The notes: generated by a model from the sequence alone, not told the origin. Numbered from the stretch's first letter, positions 8,836 through 17,010 are shown. The stretch is DNA of 36,903 nucleotides from Cytobacillus horneckiae (GCF_002835735.1 NZ_PISD01000064.1:1-36903); one strand, 5' to 3'. Numbers and translations are program-made.

Positions 8836-9177
8836 TTAGATTCTCGTACAACAATTGATATGTTCAGCATTGTCGGCGACGACCTGGCGGGCCAGTTCGA
8901 TTATGTTTCGAATTCTTTCGTCTGTAATCCGATAATAAATAAATTTGCCTTCTTGGCGTGTCGACACATAACCACACCATTTCAAACAAGCAAGCTGGTT
9001 TGATATTTGAGATTGTTTCATTCCTAACTCATGAACTAATTGACTAACATTTTTTTCGGATTCGAGCAAGGACACAGCGATTTTAAATCTCGCCGGATTC
9101 GATAGTCCGTGAAAAAACTTCGCTATAAGCTCGTGCTGTAAATCCTCCAACTGCAAAACAGGTTGTTCTTTCACCAT
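8836..9177 (-). CDS. ArsR/SmtB-family metalloregulator of the mer operon
   Basis: A 113-residue winged-helix repressor. The recognition region is LGMKQSQISNQLACLKWCGYV and the wing is TRQEGKFIYYRI. Cys64 and Cys68 lie on the DNA-recognition side, and Cys109-Cys110 near the C-terminus (INCCTRI) could complete a thiolate metal site of the CmtR or Streptomyces MerR kind. It heads the minus-strand mer operon with a GGAGGTG ribosome site and an AT-rich palindromic region directly upstream. Mercury release of repression is inferred from context. Confidence 0.85.
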   Translation of the reverse strand: MVKEQPVLQLEDLQHELIAKFFHGLSNPARFKIAVSLLESEKNVSQLVHELGMKQSQISNQLACLKWCGYVSTRQEGKFIYYRITDERIRNIIELARQVVADNAEHINCCTRI

Positions 9178-9194
9178 TTTAACACCTCCACTTT

Positions 9195-9222
9195 ATATAT
9201 TATAATATTTTAATATTTAATT
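9195..9222. promoter_or_regulatory. Candidate ArsR operator/promoter region
   Basis: AT-rich inverted sequence in front of the arsR-led mer operon. It contains ATAATATTTTAAT (9202-9214), a 13-mer repeated exactly at 11963-11975 in front of another gene. Position and dyad character suggest the binding site of the ArsR-type regulator. Confidence 0.45.
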
Positions 9223-9274
9223 ACAAATATTTTTGCTTTGCTTACGGGAATAATTATAATAATTAATTTCCCCC

Positions 9275-9306
9275 TTGACCTCCCCCTAAGGTTAAGGTTG
9301 TATACT
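9275..9306 (+). promoter_or_regulatory. MerR-type promoter with 20-bp spacer
   Basis: TTGACC (9275-9280) and TATACT (9301-9306) are separated by 20 bp, longer than the usual 17. The spacer holds an ACCT...AGGT dyad. This is the hallmark of promoters that MerR-family activators twist into working shape. It drives the merR-like gene itself and merB. Confidence 0.75.
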
Positions 9307-9350
9307 CTGGTTAGTTAACTAAGTTTTATCAGATGAAAGGGGGCAAGCAG

Positions 9351-9746
9351 GTGGATTCATTTACAATCGGTCAACTATCAGAAGAAACCGGAGTCACTCG
9401 AAAAGCGATTCGCTTGTATGAAGAAAAGGGATTGATCCTGCCTTCCATTAAGCGCAGTGAGGGTAACTACCGTGTTTATAACCAAGATCATGTATTTTGT
9501 ATCAATTGCATTAAACAGCTTCAATCGTTAGGCGTATCCCTAGAGGAAATGAAAGATTTATCTGTGATTTTCGTAAAAGATACTGTAGAAGTTGAACCTC
9601 GTCTTCAACAATTGTTGAAGGAAAAACTGGCCAAAATCGATGAGCATATCGAAGAACTGCAAAAATTACGTCAACATGTTTCATCGTTTCTTGACTCCCC
9701 GGAAGATGTATTTAGTCAAATGGAGGGATTTACAAATGAAGAATGA
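9351..9746 (+). CDS. MerR-family transcriptional regulator
   Basis: A regulator of about 131 residues. The N-terminal helix-turn-helix (FTIGQLSEETGVTRKAIRLYEEKGL) is followed by a wing (EGNYRVY) and a long dimerisation helix (RLQQLLKEKLAKIDEHIEELQKL). GTG at 9351 is preferred because AAAGGGGG lies 8 bases ahead; ATG 9333 overlaps that site. Its only cysteines are Cys50 and Cys53 (VFCINC). The three cysteines that bind Hg(II) in classical MerR are absent, and the C-terminus has none. It overlaps merB by 11 bp and so is co-transcribed. It may sense organomercury or another signal, or act with the ArsR protein. Confidence 0.85.
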   Translation: MDSFTIGQLSEETGVTRKAIRLYEEKGLILPSIKRSEGNYRVYNQDHVFCINCIKQLQSLGVSLEEMKDLSVIFVKDTVEVEPRLQQLLKEKLAKIDEHIEELQKLRQHVSSFLDSPEDVFSQMEGFTNEE

Positions 9747-10365
9747 ATCCGAAATCAAAGAATTTTATAATGTATTGTTATTTAGCCTGCCTAAAGAAAC
9801 AAGGCCTATCCTGAGGGCAGTATTTTTCTCGATTCGTGAGGGGCGGCCTGTTTCCGAAGATTTTTTAGCAAAGCAAACGGGAATTGAAACAAAAACCGTT
9901 GAGTCAGTAGTAGAAATATTAGCCCAACGGCAGATGATCGTTCGTGGAGACAATCGAAAAATAGTAGGGGCCTTGGGATTATCGATTATACAGACTAATA
10001 ATAAGATCCAAATGGAAGGACGAACTTTATTTGCCTGGTGTGCAATTTCTACATTGGAACTGTCTACTGCGCTGGAGGCTGATGTCGATATACATTCCAG
10101 CTGTGCGTACACAGGTGAATCGATTGAGGTAACTGTCCGAAACGGGAAATTGGAAAAGGTAACTCCCGATTCTACAGTAATCTGGACGGTGCCGTTTGAT
10201 TCAGAGGCTCCATGGGCTGGTGGAACATGTAAACAGATTCACTATTTTAGCTCAGTTGAGCATGCAAACAAGTGGAAAGAAGAACATCCAAAATTGCATG
10301 GGGAAGTCATGACTTTGGAACAAGCCCTCTCTTTTGGAAACGAATTGAAAAATTTCTTATCATAG
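9736..10365 (+). CDS. merB: Organomercurial lyase, Asp-to-Ser variant
   Basis: A 209-residue alkylmercury lyase that breaks carbon-mercury bonds and passes Hg(II) to MerA. The helix-turn-helix-like N-terminal part is followed by the catalytic core. FAWCAIS holds Cys102, the counterpart of Cys96 in the R831b enzyme, but the usual Asp99 is Ser105. HSSC and GGTC give the structural and second catalytic cysteines. A Ser at this site is known in Bacillus megaterium MerB2 and affects metal binding. The start ATG at 9736 has GGAGGG at 9722 and overlaps the regulator gene. Full length. Confidence 0.92.
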   Translation: MKNESEIKEFYNVLLFSLPKETRPILRAVFFSIREGRPVSEDFLAKQTGIETKTVESVVEILAQRQMIVRGDNRKIVGALGLSIIQTNNKIQMEGRTLFAWCAISTLELSTALEADVDIHSSCAYTGESIEVTVRNGKLEKVTPDSTVIWTVPFDSEAPWAGGTCKQIHYFSSVEHANKWKEEHPKLHGEVMTLEQALSFGNELKNFLS

Positions 10366-10557
10366 GGGCTGGATCTCATGAATGGATCCAGACAAGAAAA
10401 CCAAAAGGTTAAAAGAAAACCCTATACATCGCTTTTGTTCCATTGATCATCCCTTTTCTGGACACTTTAATTGTGTAGCACACGCATATGTAGAAATATT
10501 TATTAGGTAACACGAGAGTAACATAAAAATTTACAAAAAGCTCAGGAGGAAAAAGAC
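10366..10557. other. Intergenic with dyad
   Basis: CTGGATC (10373-10379) and GATCCAG (10385-10391) form a short dyad just after merB. It has no T-tract, so it is not a convincing terminator. The second merB has its own AGGAGG site. No gene was seen. Confidence 0.4.
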
Positions 10558-11214
10558 ATGAAAAAAGAAATTCAGGAACTCGTAACCTTACTTGACCAAC
10601 GGTCTAAAAAGAGAGAGGGAGGAAGCTCCATGCAGTGGATCTTCCGGCCGACGTTACAAATGCTGACAGAGGGGGAGCCAGTTACCATTGAAGACATCGC
10701 GACAGCGACTGGAAAACCTGTCGAAGAGGTAGGGAAAGTTGTCCAGTCTCTACCCAGCGTGGAGCTCGATGAACAAGGCCGTGTCGTTGGTTATGGTCTC
10801 ACCATGGTACCAACCCCTCACCACTTCAAGGTTGATGGGAAGCAACTATATGCATGGTGCGCCCTTGATACACTTATGTTTCCGGGACTCATCGGCCGCT
10901 CGGCTCATATCGAGTCACCTTGCCACTCCACCGGTAAGCCCGTACGGTTGACGGTAGAACCAGAACGCATTGTAAAGGTGGAACCTTCCACGGCAGTAGT
11001 TTCGATCGTTACGCCAGACGATATGTCCGCGGTCCGCTCGGCATTCTGCAACGAAGTCCATTTTTTCAGCTCACCGAGTGCAGCGCAGGACTGGCTTAAC
11101 CAACATCCAGGGGGAAAAGTGTTATCTGTTGAAGATGCTTTTAAACTTGGAAACCTTATGGGGAAGAATTACGAAAAAACAGGCCCTTCCAATGGGTCCT
11201 GCTGTGACATCTAG
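10558..11214 (+). CDS. merB: Organomercurial lyase (second copy)
   Basis: A 218-residue alkylmercury lyase clearly divergent from the first copy. It has the complete catalytic set: YAWCALD (the Cys96/Asp99 pair), ESPC, and [10 protein letters not shown] for the Cys159 equivalent. It ends in a Cys-rich tail, GSCCDI, which may help pass Hg(II) onward. ATG 10558 follows CAGGAGGAAAAAG. Its sequence is GC-richer than its neighbours, consistent with a separate origin. With copy one it should widen the range of organomercurials handled. Confidence 0.93.
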   Translation: MKKEIQELVTLLDQRSKKREGGSSMQWIFRPTLQMLTEGEPVTIEDIATATGKPVEEVGKVVQSLPSVELDEQGRVVGYGLTMVPTPHHFKVDGKQLYAWCALDTLMFPGLIGRSAHIESPCHSTGKPVRLTVEPERIVKVEPSTAVVSIVTPDDMSAVRSAFCNEVHFFSSPSAAQDWLNQHPGGKVLSVEDAFKLGNLMGKNYEKTGPSNGSCCDI

Positions 11215-11406
11215 TCTTAAGTACGACGATGCCAGAAGGGGTATTACATGGTTTGATAAAGATGGATACAAGGCTATTCTTTCTCAATAGCAATTATCCT
11301 CCGAACAATATCCTCCTTGTAGGAATGAGCTTAGGGGGGTCAAGTCCATGGCCCATTGAGGTTGCGAATCAAAAAAACATTTAAATTCTAGGAGGAAAAA
11401 GCAAGC

Positions 11407-11778
11407 ATGAAAACTTCAATCTGTCCTGCCTGTGGGTGTTCCCTAGTACGATTAGGGATTGAAAAAGATAAGGCAGCCGTATACAAATATAAAGATGAAG
11501 AATATCAATTTTGTTGCCAGGGATGTGTAGATATTTTTATTACCGATCCGGATAAATATCTTGCGGAAATAGCCGACTGGGTTGTTTGTCCCGCTTGTTT
11601 AGCTGAAAAACCAGCGGAGTTCACAATTGAATATCAGCATGAGGATATCAAATTTAATTTTTGCAGATGTCCTCATTGTATGACAGAGTTCAAAAAGAAT
11701 CCTGATTTTTATATAAAACGTCTGGCTGGTGAAATCAAAAATTCTGAACTCTTTGGTGATAACTCAGCTTGCTGTTAA
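11407..11778 (+). CDS. YHS/TRASH-like double metal-binding protein
   Basis: A 123-residue cytosolic protein made of two similar halves. Each has a CPxC pair, a YxF strand and a second cysteine cluster followed by an acidic segment with a conserved Tyr. First half: CPACGC ... YQFCCQGCVDIFITDPDKYL. Second half: CPACLA ... FNFCRCPHCMTEFKKNPDFYI. A CC pair ends the protein (NSACC). YHS/TRASH-type domains bind soft metals and often accompany mer or copper genes. It sits downstream of the merB genes with an AGGAGGAAAAAG ribosome site almost identical to that of the second merB. Role in mercury binding or trafficking is inferred. Confidence 0.75.
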   Translation: MKTSICPACGCSLVRLGIEKDKAAVYKYKDEEYQFCCQGCVDIFITDPDKYLAEIADWVVCPACLAEKPAEFTIEYQHEDIKFNFCRCPHCMTEFKKNPDFYIKRLAGEIKNSELFGDNSACC

Positions 11779-12004
11779 TGAAAATTCGTTTTCATCGATA
11801 TATATCTGAAACTGCTAAACGTAAGCAGCACACCAATGCGATATGCCTTTTCACATGTAAAGGAAACCTATTTATGTAGATGATTAAATTTGATCGAAAA
11901 ATGAACTACTTATGGCCTCCGCTTATTTATGGAGCCCATTAAAATTTAAATCCTTTCAAAACATAATATTTTAATGTTAAAATATATATATATGATATTT
12001 TAAC
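11779..12004 (+). promoter_or_regulatory. Intergenic with candidate ArsR operator
   Basis: No gene was seen. ATAATATTTTAAT at 11963-11975 repeats exactly the 13-mer upstream of the mer operon and is followed by a related GTTAAAATAT and GATATTTTAAC. It lies about 55 bp before the small membrane-protein gene and could bring that gene under the same repressor. Confidence 0.45.
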
Positions 12005-12029
12005 ATGTTTTTGGAAGGGAAATTTATCA

Positions 12030-12307
12030 TGAGAGAGTCACAAAAAGTTGATTTATGTATAATAACAATCTTTATAATTGCTTTATTATTTATAGCTAGT
12101 CCGGTAGCTGCACATGGTTTTGAAAATCATGAAAAGAATAATTTATTGTTATGGATTATCGGGTTTCTCATAGTACTTAGCTCTGCTATCACTATTGGTG
12201 CATGGACAAAAACGATTTATTCTGGATTTATGAAACAAGAGTATCAGGTACCGTCAAGAATTTTGTGTAAGCTCGCAGGGTTTCCTTTGGAATTGCCAAT
12301 ATATTAG
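12030..12307 (+). CDS. Small membrane protein, possibly truncated by an IS
   Basis: About 92 residues starting at ATG 12030 (AAGGGAA upstream). The first hydrophobic segment (IITIFIIALLFIASPVAAHG) looks like a signal or anchor with an AHG end. A second segment (LLLWIIGFLIVLSSAITIGAW) follows. I do not recognise the family. The tail after residue 75 (YQVPSRILCKLAGFPLELPIY) ends close to the IS256-family element. The plus-strand segment beyond that element is hydrophobic, so this may be the N-terminal part of an interrupted transporter. Confidence 0.5.
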
Positions 12308-12351
12308 ACCTTAAGCAGCCTTGGTGACTACACAAAAAGTTTCAGAAGGTT

Positions 12352-12389
12352 CTGTCAAGGGCGAAGTGTATACGAGTCCCTTGACAGGT
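12352..12389. terminator. Strong inverted repeat
   Basis: CTGTCAAGGG (12353-12362) pairs with CCCTTGACAG (12379-12388). It is a near-perfect stem followed by TTCTTCGAACTTTTT on the plus strand. It could terminate the upstream gene or belong to the end region of the IS256-family element. Confidence 0.45.
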
Positions 12390-12428
12390 TCTTCGAACTT
12401 TTTAAGCTTTAAAAAAGGTGCTTAAGGA

Positions 12429-13595
12429 TTATCTATATCGCTCTTCAAACATGTCATATAAAGCTTGATATGCGCTGACAAATCCGCGTAATTTTCGTTC
12501 AGACCATTTTTCATTAATGCCTTGAACGGTTAAATATACAATTTTCTCAGCGGCTTTAATGTCAGGTAAACTGTTCATGGGCTTCAGTCTTTTACGAATG
12601 TCCTTGATGGTCCGCTCAATCCAGTTGGTGGTGTAAATTACACTCCGAATGGAGGAGGGATATTTCAAAAATGTGAGTAATACCGGCAAATCTTTTTCCC
12701 ATGAGGACACCTCTCTTGGATACTTGTTCTGCCATTTCTCTTGAAACATATAGAATTGTTCTTCAGCCTGTGAGTGAGTGAAGGACCGGTAGATTGCCTT
12801 CAGATCTTCAGCGACTTCTTCTCGATCCTTCTTACGCACACGATTTAAGGTGTGTCGTACTTTGTGTACCACACAACGCTGGACATCTGCTTTCGGATAA
12901 AGGCTTTTAAAAGCTTCTTCTAAGCCAGGAAGTCCATCAAATACACCGAGTAAGACTTCCTTCAACCCACGTTGATAGAGGTCTTGAAGCATCTCTTGCC
13001 AACCAAGAGCACTCTCTTGACCACCAATGTAGAAACCTAACAGTTCACGATATCCTTCTACAGTGACTCCAATGGCAAAGTAAATCACTTCGTTCGCCAC
13101 GGTGTCACGGCGGAGTTTGATATACATGCCATCCAGATATAGCACAGAATAGCGTGGGTGTAATTCGCGTTGCTGCCACGCCTGGATATCTTCCATGGCC
13201 ACTTCCGTGATATTACTGATGGTCGTGGGAGAGTAAGAAGAACCGAGAATGCGTTCAATGAACTTCCCTACTTCACGGGTACTCATGCCACTTTGATACA
13301 TCTTGATAATGGTTTCCTCAAGCCATCCATCTCGACGTTGGTAAGGAGCAAAGAGCTGAGTTTGAAATTCACCTCGGCGATCTCGTGGTACTGATAATTC
13401 TTCGATTTTGCCGTATCTCGTGTCTAATGAACGTTTATAATATCCATTTTTGCTGTTTGGATGATTAGGTCTTTCAACTTTCAAGTAGTTATCCAGTTCT
13501 GCTTTCATGATGATTTCAAGTCTTTCTTGAATAAATGATTTTATGATTTCTTCCAGTTGATTTGTGAAGTCGGAATTGTTTATACTTGATGACAT
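12429..13595 (-). CDS. IS256-family transposase
   Basis: A 388-residue mutator-type DDE transposase, the normal length. Hallmarks are the LYLDGMYIKLRRD segment with a catalytic Asp near residue 150, GVFDGLPGLEEAF with a second Asp, and CVVHKVRHTLNRV (the C/H motif between them). TTNWIERTIKDIRKRLK carries the catalytic Glu region near the end. It is intact, on the minus strand. I could not define the terminal repeats by eye; the element should run from roughly 12320-12420 to 13640-13690. Confidence 0.93.
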   Translation of the reverse strand: MSSSINNSDFTNQLEEIIKSFIQERLEIIMKAELDNYLKVERPNHPNSKNGYYKRSLDTRYGKIEELSVPRDRRGEFQTQLFAPYQRRDGWLEETIIKMYQSGMSTREVGKFIERILGSSYSPTTISNITEVAMEDIQAWQQRELHPRYSVLYLDGMYIKLRRDTVANEVIYFAIGVTVEGYRELLGFYIGGQESALGWQEMLQDLYQRGLKEVLLGVFDGLPGLEEAFKSLYPKADVQRCVVHKVRHTLNRVRKKDREEVAEDLKAIYRSFTHSQAEEQFYMFQEKWQNKYPREVSSWEKDLPVLLTFLKYPSSIRSVIYTTNWIERTIKDIRKRLKPMNSLPDIKAAEKIVYLTVQGINEKWSERKLRGFVSAYQALYDMFEERYR

Positions 13596-13659
13596 AGGTA
13601 GGGATTACTCCTCTCTTATGGAATCTAGACAATTCCGAGGATACCCTACCTATTTTTAT

Positions 13660-13881
13660 GTTTTCAAGGGCTTACACAAAATATTTTACGTCATCGAGTA
13701 TCATCACGTGATTCGCGCTACTACAGTTTTAATTTCTTTTCTTTTATGGTTTTTACTTATTGGTGTTCAAAACTATATTCTTTCTATTGGGAATAATATG
13801 GTCATTTATAAAATTTCGATTTACACAGGTTATTTTGGGGTCTTCGGAATATATAGTGGAATTACTATTTTAATAATTTAA
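13660..13881 (+). pseudogene. Possible C-terminal fragment of an interrupted membrane protein
   Basis: Downstream of the IS256-family element an open plus-strand frame encodes two hydrophobic segments (TVLISFLLWFLLIGVQNYIL and a YFGVFGIYSGITILII end) and then stops. It has no start codon or ribosome site of its own outside IS sequence. It may be the remainder of the gene starting at 12030, but the join cannot be proved without a homologue. Confidence 0.3.
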
Positions 13882-14080
13882 AAACAGTTAGTGTTAAATC
13901 GGATTATTTAGTGGAATACTAAGGAAAATAATAGTTCCAATCAAACACAAACACAGGTGATTATAGGTTGAAAAAAATTTAAATAGTCAGTGCAAGGGAA
14001 ATAAATTACTATATTGTAAAGGTGTCATAACGTACTGATAAAAAAGATGCTTATATTATGAATTTCACTGTATAAACGTC

Positions 14081-14125
14081 TTGACACAAAAACTATTACA
14101 CTATATAATGTAATTGTGAAATGGA
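14081..14125 (+). promoter_or_regulatory. SigA promoter and SmtB-type operator of smtBA
   Basis: TTGACA (14081-14086), a 17-bp spacer and TATAAT (14104-14109) form a near-consensus promoter. The inverted repeat ATTACA ... TGTAAT spans the -10 box. This is the usual place for an ArsR/SmtB repressor site, so strong transcription blocked by apo-repressor is expected. Confidence 0.75.
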
Positions 14126-14135
14126 GGAGGAAATA

Positions 14136-14480
14136 ATGGCTGAAAACTGGTGTACACCAAAACCAAAACTAACGGAACGCCCCTTGTTAGATACAGATAA
14201 CGCTGAGGGTTTAAGTGAGACCTTTAAAATACTTTCTAATGGGACTCGACTCAGAATATTGCACACTTTAATTCGAACACCAAATTTATCTGTTAGTGAG
14301 GTAGCAGAACAGCTTGAAATGAAACCTCAAGCCATTTCCAACCAACTTCAACGATTGGTCGATAAAGGCATCGTTCGCAATAATCGTGAAGGCAATTTTA
14401 TTCGGTACCGAATTGTTGATAATTGTGTCGTTAGTCTTTTAGACCAAGGTTGGTGTTTAACCGAGGATTTACCAAAATAA
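14136..14480 (+). CDS. ArsR/SmtB-family repressor of the metallothionein operon
   Basis: A winged-helix repressor of about 114 residues. GTRLRILHTLIRTPNLSVSEV is followed by the recognition helix KPQAISNQLQRLVDKGI and the wing NNREGNFIRYRI. Cysteines occur near the N-terminus (NWCTPKP) and near the C-terminus (NCVVSLLDQGWCLTE), where soft-metal sites of the CadC/CmtR class lie. The frame is open from 14121, but that ATG is only about 5 bases from the predicted transcript start and overlaps the GGAGGAGG site. ATG 14136 is therefore the likely start. It is 16 bp upstream of the metallothionein gene. Confidence 0.87.
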   Translation: MAENWCTPKPKLTERPLLDTDNAEGLSETFKILSNGTRLRILHTLIRTPNLSVSEVAEQLEMKPQAISNQLQRLVDKGIVRNNREGNFIRYRIVDNCVVSLLDQGWCLTEDLPK

Positions 14481-14496
14481 TAAGGAGGAGTTTGGT

Positions 14497-14646
14497 ATGG
14501 AAAAATGTGCGAGACCAAGCTGTAATTGTCTTCTTGGTGAAAACAAAGTAGAAGTAGAAGGAAAAGTTTATTGCAGTCAAGAATGTGTAGATAACTGTAC
14601 TGATGAAGTCTGTGAGTGCAAAGATTGTAGCTGTGCTACTGCATAA
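14497..14646 (+). CDS. Bacterial metallothionein (SmtA/BmtA-like)
   Basis: A 49-residue protein with 10 cysteines: CARPSCNC at the start, VYCSQECVDNC in the middle, and CECKDCSC at the end. The conserved KVYCS-xxC arrangement and the N-terminal CxxxxCxC match prokaryotic metallothioneins, which bind Zn, Cd and related ions in the cytosol. TAAGGAGGAG precedes the ATG. It is the second gene of an smtB-smtA operon, followed at once by a strong terminator. It is short enough to be missed by automated calling. Confidence 0.88.
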   Translation: MEKCARPSCNCLLGENKVEVEGKVYCSQECVDNCTDEVCECKDCSCATA

Positions 14647-14656
14647 ATGAATAATG

Positions 14657-14693
14657 AAAAGGTTATCCCTGCATCAATGGGATAACCTTTTTT
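14657..14693 (+). terminator. Rho-independent terminator of smtBA
   Basis: AAAAGGTTATCCC, a 9-base loop, and GGGATAACCTTTTTT form a long stem ending in a T-tract directly after the metallothionein stop codon. Confidence 0.9.
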
Positions 14694-14757
14694 ACGTAGG
14701 ATATTCAATGAAAGATAATTAATATCGTAACACTACGAGTAGTAAAGGATGAACAGT

Positions 14758-16080
14758 ATGTCAGACTTATTATTACTACCAGATCTTAAAACAACAGAAC
14801 CACCACAAGAAAATGAAAGCGATATGATGTTTAAAGTGGAAGCAATCGAACCGCCTGAACGTTGTCCTGAATGTGGTTTTGATAAGTTGTATAGGCATGA
14901 CTCACGAAAGCAACTAATTATGGACTTGCCCATTCGTTTGAAGCGAGTGGGCTTACAACTAAAGCGTAGACGTTATAAATGTCGTGAATGTGGTTCTACC
15001 TTTTGGGAACGTCTTATTTCTATTGACGAAAAACGTAGCATGACTAAAAGGTTGTTAAAGTCCATTGAAGAGCAGTCTATGTCCAAGACCTTTGTGGATG
15101 TCGCTGAAAGCGTCGGTGTAGACGAAAAGACCGTAAGAAACGTCTTTAAGGACTATGTAGCATTTAAAGAACAAGAATACCAATTTGAGACTCCTAAATG
15201 GCTTGGAATAGATGAAATACATATTATCCGTAAACCTCGTCTTGTATTGACTAATGTTGAACGTAAAACCATCTTTGATATTAAGCCTAATCGTAATAAG
15301 AATACTGTTATACAAAGGCTTTCAGAGATTGGTGATAGGCATTACATTGAATACGTCACAATGGATATGTGGAAGCCTTACAAAGATGCAGTAAATACTG
15401 TTTTGCCACACGCTAAAGTAGTTGTAGATAAGTTTCATGTAGTCCGAATGGCTAATCAAGCATTAGATAATGTTAGGAAGTCTCTCAGAGCCAATATGAC
15501 AGCCAAAGAAAGGCGTACCCTTATGCGTGAAAGGTATATCCTTCTTAAACGAAAGCATGACTTGAATGAAAGAGACTCATTTCTTTTAGATACTTGGTTA
15601 AGTAATAGCTCTGACCTAAAAGAAGCCTATGAAATTAAAGAAGAGTTCTACATGATATGGGATACAGATGATTCTGACGAGGGGATGGATCGTTATAGAT
15701 ATTGGAGACAACGTTGTTTATCCAGTAACTCTAAAGACGCATATAAAGACCTTGTTAGAGCTGTAGACAACTGGCAGGATGAAATCTTCAACTACTTCGA
15801 TAAAAGGCTCACTAACGCTTATACAGAGTCCATTAATAGTATTATTAGGCAAGTAGAACGAATGGGTAGAGGTTACTCCTTTGAAGCCTTACGAGCCAAA
15901 ATACTTTTTAATGAAAAACTACATAAGAGACGTAAGCCACGTTTTAATTCGAGTGCGTTCAGCAAAGCTATATTATACGAAACTCTCAATTGGTATGAAG
16001 TGACAGACCACAACATAACAGACAACTATGGTGTTGATTTTTCCACACTAATTAAGAAATTGGAGAAGGGTGGAATATAA
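14758..16080 (+). CDS. ISL3-family transposase
   Basis: About 440 residues, full length for the ISL3 family. A zinc-ribbon (CPECGFDKLYRHDSR ... CRECGSTFWER) lies near residues 35-90, followed by a helix-turn-helix. The catalytic core has LGIDEIHI (first Asp), VVDKFHVVRMANQALD (second Asp) and an AYTESINSIIRQVERMGRGYSFEAL region with the catalytic Glu. The frame also allows ATG 14749; either may serve. Upstream GTAGGATATTC and downstream GAATACCC may be parts of the terminal repeats, but this is weak. It interrupts the region between smtBA and the second resolvase. Confidence 0.92.
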   Translation: MSDLLLLPDLKTTEPPQENESDMMFKVEAIEPPERCPECGFDKLYRHDSRKQLIMDLPIRLKRVGLQLKRRRYKCRECGSTFWERLISIDEKRSMTKRLLKSIEEQSMSKTFVDVAESVGVDEKTVRNVFKDYVAFKEQEYQFETPKWLGIDEIHIIRKPRLVLTNVERKTIFDIKPNRNKNTVIQRLSEIGDRHYIEYVTMDMWKPYKDAVNTVLPHAKVVVDKFHVVRMANQALDNVRKSLRANMTAKERRTLMRERYILLKRKHDLNERDSFLLDTWLSNSSDLKEAYEIKEEFYMIWDTDDSDEGMDRYRYWRQRCLSSNSKDAYKDLVRAVDNWQDEIFNYFDKRLTNAYTESINSIIRQVERMGRGYSFEALRAKILFNEKLHKRRKPRFNSSAFSKAILYETLNWYEVTDHNITDNYGVDFSTLIKKLEKGGI

Positions 16081-16257
16081 GCCCTTTTCCACCATAAAAT
16101 CCGAATACCCTTATTTTGTACTGCCGTTTGCATTACTTTCACTTTGGCGTATGATTTGGCCATTTTCAAGCAAACATCTTTCATAGTATATTAGGCCTAG
16201 TGACAGGGTTCCTGCTGTAGACCGCAAAGTAAAATTGAAGAAATAATAAAACGCGCC

Positions 16258-16827
16258 CTATTTTTTTATTTCTTCAAGCCTTCTTCTGTTGACTGCTCTA
16301 TATAAGGAACCTTGAGATATTCCAGTTGCTGAGACTATCTCCTTTATAGAATATTCTTCACTATCATACATCCTTAGCGCAACAGCAAGCTTTTCTTTAT
16401 CCAACTTGGGTCTACCTAATGTTTTCCCACGTCTTCTACTTGCTTCAAGTCCTTCCTTTACTCTCTCAGCAATAAGGTTTCTTTCTAATTCAGCAATGAC
16501 ACACATCATTTGGAACATGGCTTTGCCCGTAGAGGTTCTTGTATCCATATTTTCTTTTAAAGAAATGAATTGTACCCCCATCTCTTCTAACTGTTGAATA
16601 ATGTTGAGGATATCCAATGTTTTACGTCCTAAACGGGAGATACTCTCCACTACAACTGTATCGCCTTTCCGAACGACATCAAAAAGTTGATGAAGTCCTT
16701 TTCGATCTTTAACCGTACCAGTAAATTTCTCCTTAACTATTTTTTCACAACCATATTCATTAAGCATAGCAATTTGCCGATCTAAGTTTTGATCAATAGT
16801 AGACACCCGAGCATAACCAATTATCAT
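16258..16827 (-). CDS. tnpR: Serine resolvase of a second Tn3-type element
   Basis: A 189-residue serine recombinase: IIGYARVSTIDQNLDRQ with the catalytic serine, SISRLGRKTLDIL, and a C-terminal helix-turn-helix (SIKEIVSATGISQGSLYRAV). It is collinear with, and very similar to, the resolvase at 33209, with an opposite orientation and a matching res region upstream. A GGAGG site precedes ATG 16827. No transposase follows it; the ISL3 element and older material lie there instead, so it is an orphan resolvase of a decayed transposon. Confidence 0.92.
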   Translation of the reverse strand: MIIGYARVSTIDQNLDRQIAMLNEYGCEKIVKEKFTGTVKDRKGLHQLFDVVRKGDTVVVESISRLGRKTLDILNIIQQLEEMGVQFISLKENMDTRTSTGKAMFQMMCVIAELERNLIAERVKEGLEASRRRGKTLGRPKLDKEKLAVALRMYDSEEYSIKEIVSATGISQGSLYRAVNRRRLEEIKK

Positions 16828-16839
16828 AAGTAACCTCCA

Positions 16840-17010
16840 TTAAACTTGTATATTTTTATTTTACTAGAGAGGTACTTATTGTAAAGGTATTTGGTAATAG
16901 TTTTGGTAATTATTTTTGGTAACTGCTAATTTTAATAAAATCACAGGACAGAAGGTCCATGGTGGGACATTACAAAAACACTGGTTTTTGGTAATAGCAT
17001 GTATTAACAT
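16840..17010. other. Putative res site, second copy
   Basis: Repeated TTTGGTAA, TTTTGGTAA and TTTTTGGTAAC motifs lie upstream of the resolvase, and a further inverted TTACAAAAA/TTTTTGGTAAT pair lies near 16970-17000. The same motifs occur upstream of the resolvase at 33209 in the opposite orientation. Confidence 0.6.

Noticed and set aside
10739..11290. Extra frames across and beyond the second merB
   Set aside because: They lack ribosome sites and are shadows of merB. The tail after 11215 may be a fragment but matches nothing I know.
12320..13690. Exact ends of the IS256-family element
   Set aside because: I could not find matching terminal repeats. ACACAAAA occurs on both sides, but in direct rather than inverted orientation.
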